35,310 bases of DNA from DATBGO01 sp050011895 (GTDB taxonomy: Bacteria > Actinomycetota > Actinomycetes > Streptosporangiales > Streptosporangiaceae). Within the stretch, counting starts at the first letter, position 1. The number at the start of each line of letters is the position of its first letter. The stretch lies in assembly GCA_050011895.1 (NCBI GenBank), contig JBEKIF010000047.1, forward strand, positions 1 through 35,310, given 5' to 3'. Both the position numbers and the translations under genes were made by a program. Of the stretch, positions 32,561-35,310 are shown one piece after another. Below the pieces are notes generated by a model. That model was not told the DNA's origin. It worked only from the letters and a program-made list of their open reading frames with translations, and did no database searches.

Positions 32561-35251
32561 GTGGGAGCCGTGCGCCCGCCAGACCACCAGACCGGCAGCT
32601 CAGCTGCTTCTGGCGAGCCTGAGAAGGTCGCGGAACTCGCGAGGCAGCACGAGGATACAGAGGTCATGCTGCCCGGAGGTGGGGATCAGGGAACTGGCTC
32701 CGAGCAGGATAGGCGCGCATCGGACGAGACCGCGCAGGCCGGGCTTGCGTCGGATAAGTCCGGTATGACCGAAGCGCTGCCCAAGGTGGCAGCGGGCGCC
32801 GTGGCGGCAGGCCTCCCATCGGCCAGGCTCAAGACGGCCAGGCTCAAAGCAGCCGGCCGCAAAGCAGCCGGCCTCAAAGCGGCCAGGCTCTCGGCGGCGC
32901 CGCCGAGAACGTCGAGGCTCGGTGCGGCGTGGCGCAGGATGGGCCTGCCGGAGCCTGACTGGCTGCAAGCAGCCTGGGCGGCAGCACCGGTGCGGCTGGC
33001 CCGCCATGCCGCGGACCAGCTGAGCCGCCCGGAAGTTGGTGACACCGGGTTCGCCAGGATCACTCTGCTGCCCGTCATCCTGGTAATGGCGTGGCTGTTG
33101 CCGGGGCTGCCGCTGCTGCTGGTCGGGTCGTTCACGCCGGTGCCGATGCTGCTCATCTCGGCGCCACTGGCCGTCGTGCTTGTCGTCGTCGGCTTGCGCC
33201 AGGTTCCGTTGAGGTGGCCGCGGGCGCTGACAGGCGAGCGCCGCGAGCGCCGGAGGGATGCCTGGTACGGGCTGGCTGGCACCCTCGTGGTGGCAGTCGG
33301 CTTCGCCATCTGGCAGCTCGTCTTTAGCGCGGAGCCGGTCATCGTGCTCCGTAGCTACGGGGCCTACCTGCAGACCGGATACTGGATAGCGCAGCATGGC
33401 TCGCTGCCGATCCCGCAGTCGCTGGCCGCCTTTGGCGGTGCCCACCCCGGGCTCGCCTTCTCCAGTACCGGCTTCTTCGCCCGCGGCACGTCGGTCGTGC
33501 CCGGGTCGATGGCCGGGCTGCCGATGTTGCTGGCCGGCGCGTTCTGGGTGCACGGCATAACGGCGGCTACGGCGATGGGGGCGGTCATCGGCGGTCTGGC
33601 CATCCTGGCCTTCGGCGGCCTGACCGGCAGGCTCGCTGGGCCATGGTGGGCGCCTGCCGGTGCGCTGGTGCTCGGGTTCACACTGCCCGAGCAGTACGTC
33701 AGCAGGACCTCGCTCAGCGAGACGGCCGCCCAGGTACTGCTGTTCGGCGGGCTCTGCTTCGTCTGTGACGCAGTCACGCTCGGTATCGCCGACGAGGCCC
33801 GCCCCCGGTCACCGGCGGCCGCGCCCGGAGGCCGACGGCCCTCGCTGCAGCCGCGCAGCTGGGTCCGCTGGTATACGCCGCAGCGCGCGATGATCGCACT
33901 GGGCGGCCTGGCCCTCGGCCTGACCTCCGTCGTGCAGGTAGACGGGCTGCTGTACGTGATTCCCGCGATCGCCTTCGGCGGGATCCTGATAGCCGGCCGA
34001 CGGGCCACCGGCGCTGCGTTCAGTATCGGTCTTATTGTCGGGGCCGCTTACGGGCTTGCCGACGGCTACCTGCTAGCCCGCCCGTTCATGGCTTCCCTGA
34101 AGCCCGCGCCGGAGCTAATCGGGCTGATGGCCGTGTGGCTGGCCGCATTCACGCTGGCGGCCATCGAGTTCCTCAGGTATCCGCGGGCCCGCGGGGCTGT
34201 GCGGAGGACGTTCGGCCAGCGGCCGCTGCGGTGGCTGCCCCAGATCGGCGCCGTCCTCACGATTGCCGCGCTGGTCGGCCTGGCGATCCGCCCCTACCTG
34301 CAGACGGTGCGCGGACCGGCGACCGGGGCGGCGGCTGACTACGTCGCCCTCCTGCAGCGGCTGCAGCACCTGCCGCTTGATCCAGGGCGGACGTATGCAG
34401 AGGACACCTTGTACTGGGTGGTCTGGTACGTCGGATTTCCGGCCATCCTGCTCGGCGGGTTCGGCCTCGCGCTGCTCGTGCGACGGTGCCTGCGCGCGCT
34501 CATCACCTGGCGAGACCCGGCAGGGGCGGCGCGCACCTGGGGGCTGCCGCTCGCGATCATCTGCACGGGATCGGCCGCCGCGCTGTGGGACCCCGCCATC
34601 ACGCCCGACCAGCCGTCGGCCAGCCGCCGGCTGGTGCCGCTAGTGCTGCCAGGCTTGATCGTCTGCGCGATCTGGGCGTCGGCGTGGCTGGTCGGACGGG
34701 CCAGGGCACGGGGCGCGGGAGCGGTGGCGACAACGTTCGTCTCGGTGTGCTGCGTTGCTGCGCTGATGGTGCCTACCGTCGTGACAACGTTCGGGCTGGG
34801 ACTGACCCACTCGGGAACGGGCGGCGCGCTAGAACCGGTGGCCGACGGGCTGGCCGTGAAACGGATCGGCCAGGGGGAGGTCAGCGCGGTCCGCGGGCTA
34901 TGCGCATCGATCCGTCCTGACTCCTCAGTTGTCATCATCGACCGGCTGGTAGCCGAGCGGTTCCTGCAGGTGATCCGCGGGATGTGCGGTGTGCCTGCGG
35001 CGTCGATGGCCGGCCAGCCCGCCGCTGCGGTGGCGGCAGTAGTGTCGGGGATAGGACGGGCTGGACGGCGCCCGGTGCTGGTCGCGGCGCGGCCCAGGCA
35101 GCTCGCCGGGTACGGCGGCAATCCGGTCCGCGTGCTCGACCTGCTGACCACGCAGTACCCGCATACGCTGACGCAGCCGCCGGCCGCGCCCTGGCCGGCT
35201 CATTACGTGATCTGGCTGGCTGTGCCGAATGGCTTCGGGGTCGGCGCATGA
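32561..35251 (+). CDS. Large polytopic membrane protein, GT-C glycosyltransferase-like
   Basis: The 896-residue protein begins with a hydrophilic tail of about 150 residues containing the repeat ARLKTARLKAAGRKAAGLKAARL, an amphipathic Lys/Arg-Ala run. About 12 hydrophobic helices follow between residues 165 and 760, with an outer loop SYGAYLQTGYWIAQHGSLPIP, and then a soluble C-terminal domain (about 770-896). The loop pattern (Tyr/Asp-Gly followed by a Pro-rich stretch after helix 1-2) and the size fit GT-C glycosyltransferases or polymerases of arabinan/mannan type; no family was identified with certainty. GTG 32561 or GTG 32570 may be the start: TACAGT (32557-32562) lies 7 bp before 32570, compatible with a leaderless mRNA. 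It is divergent from the LCP gene. Confidence 0.65.
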   Translation: MGAVRPPDHQTGSSAASGEPEKVAELARQHEDTEVMLPGGGDQGTGSEQDRRASDETAQAGLASDKSGMTEALPKVAAGAVAAGLPSARLKTARLKAAGRKAAGLKAARLSAAPPRTSRLGAAWRRMGLPEPDWLQAAWAAAPVRLARHAADQLSRPEVGDTGFARITLLPVILVMAWLLPGLPLLLVGSFTPVPMLLISAPLAVVLVVVGLRQVPLRWPRALTGERRERRRDAWYGLAGTLVVAVGFAIWQLVFSAEPVIVLRSYGAYLQTGYWIAQHGSLPIPQSLAAFGGAHPGLAFSSTGFFARGTSVVPGSMAGLPMLLAGAFWVHGITAATAMGAVIGGLAILAFGGLTGRLAGPWWAPAGALVLGFTLPEQYVSRTSLSETAAQVLLFGGLCFVCDAVTLGIADEARPRSPAAAPGGRRPSLQPRSWVRWYTPQRAMIALGGLALGLTSVVQVDGLLYVIPAIAFGGILIAGRRATGAAFSIGLIVGAAYGLADGYLLARPFMASLKPAPELIGLMAVWLAAFTLAAIEFLRYPRARGAVRRTFGQRPLRWLPQIGAVLTIAALVGLAIRPYLQTVRGPATGAAADYVALLQRLQHLPLDPGRTYAEDTLYWVVWYVGFPAILLGGFGLALLVRRCLRALITWRDPAGAARTWGLPLAIICTGSAAALWDPAITPDQPSASRRLVPLVLPGLIVCAIWASAWLVGRARARGAGAVATTFVSVCCVAALMVPTVVTTFGLGLTHSGTGGALEPVADGLAVKRIGQGEVSAVRGLCASIRPDSSVVIIDRLVAERFLQVIRGMCGVPAASMAGQPAAAVAAVVSGIGRAGRRPVLVAARPRQLAGYGGNPVRVLDLLTTQYPHTLTQPPAAPWPAHYVIWLAVPNGFGVGA

Positions 35252-35310
35252 TCGGCTCCGCGCGAGCGCTGCGGCCGGGGCGGATTTGCCTGGCGCGAGG
35301 GAAGACCCTA

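Overview
The window is high-GC DNA (about 70% by eye in most genes) with GTG starts, 4-bp GTGA gene overlaps and Ala/Pro-rich protein tails. The protein families (DUF222/HNH, Zur, Rv1086-like isoprenyl transferase, PIN-PhoH, LCP, GT87) point to a filamentous or soil actinomycete, Streptosporangiales- or Frankia-like. I cannot place it more closely. No rRNA, tRNA, CRISPR array or intact insertion sequence was seen.

Layout. (1) 1-4278: the 3' part of a DUF222/HNH-endonuclease gene meets a RecQ-type helicase gene tail to tail, and their stop codons overlap. (2) 4360-6640: a clearly lower-GC island (about 45-55% in hand-counted lines) with a two-gene cassette. It encodes an EgtD-like SAM methyltransferase and, with a 4-bp overlap, a small two-helix membrane protein. 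This is the most likely transferred and least described unit. (3) 6656-16382: secreted and housekeeping genes: a C39-like secreted peptidase and an overlapping secreted propeller-like lipoprotein, a DUF2461 protein, Zur, a DUF255 thioredoxin-fold protein, a secreted NlpC/P60 hydrolase, a probable ribbon-helix-helix regulator with a palindrome overlapping its start codon, an unknown protein and a cis-isoprenyl transferase. (4) 16777-18138: a PIN-PhoH ATPase. (5) 18282-35251: a cell-envelope glycopolymer region. It holds three predicted glycosyltransferases (two GT2, one GT87), a large GT2/CDP-glycerol glycerophosphotransferase fusion with an IspD/TarI-like cytidylyltransferase, an operon of membrane protein + LicC-like nucleotidyltransferase + glycerol-1-phosphate-dehydrogenase-like enzyme + CDP-alcohol phosphatidyltransferase + GT2, an LCP (LytR-CpsA-Psr) ligase and a large GT-C-like membrane protein.

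How region 5 may work together (inference): the dehydrogenase makes a polyol phosphate, the cytidylyltransferases activate polyol phosphates, and the CDP-alcohol transferase and TagF-like enzyme use the CDP-polyols. The glycosyltransferases add sugars and the LCP protein attaches the product to peptidoglycan. The isoprenyl transferase could feed the lipid carrier.

A feature running through the window is that at least six genes (DUF2461, NlpC/P60, PhoH, GT2, NTP transferase, LCP) have their stop-codon region copied as short tandem repeats (14, 19, 26, 31, 31 and about 45 bp periods) running downstream of the gene.
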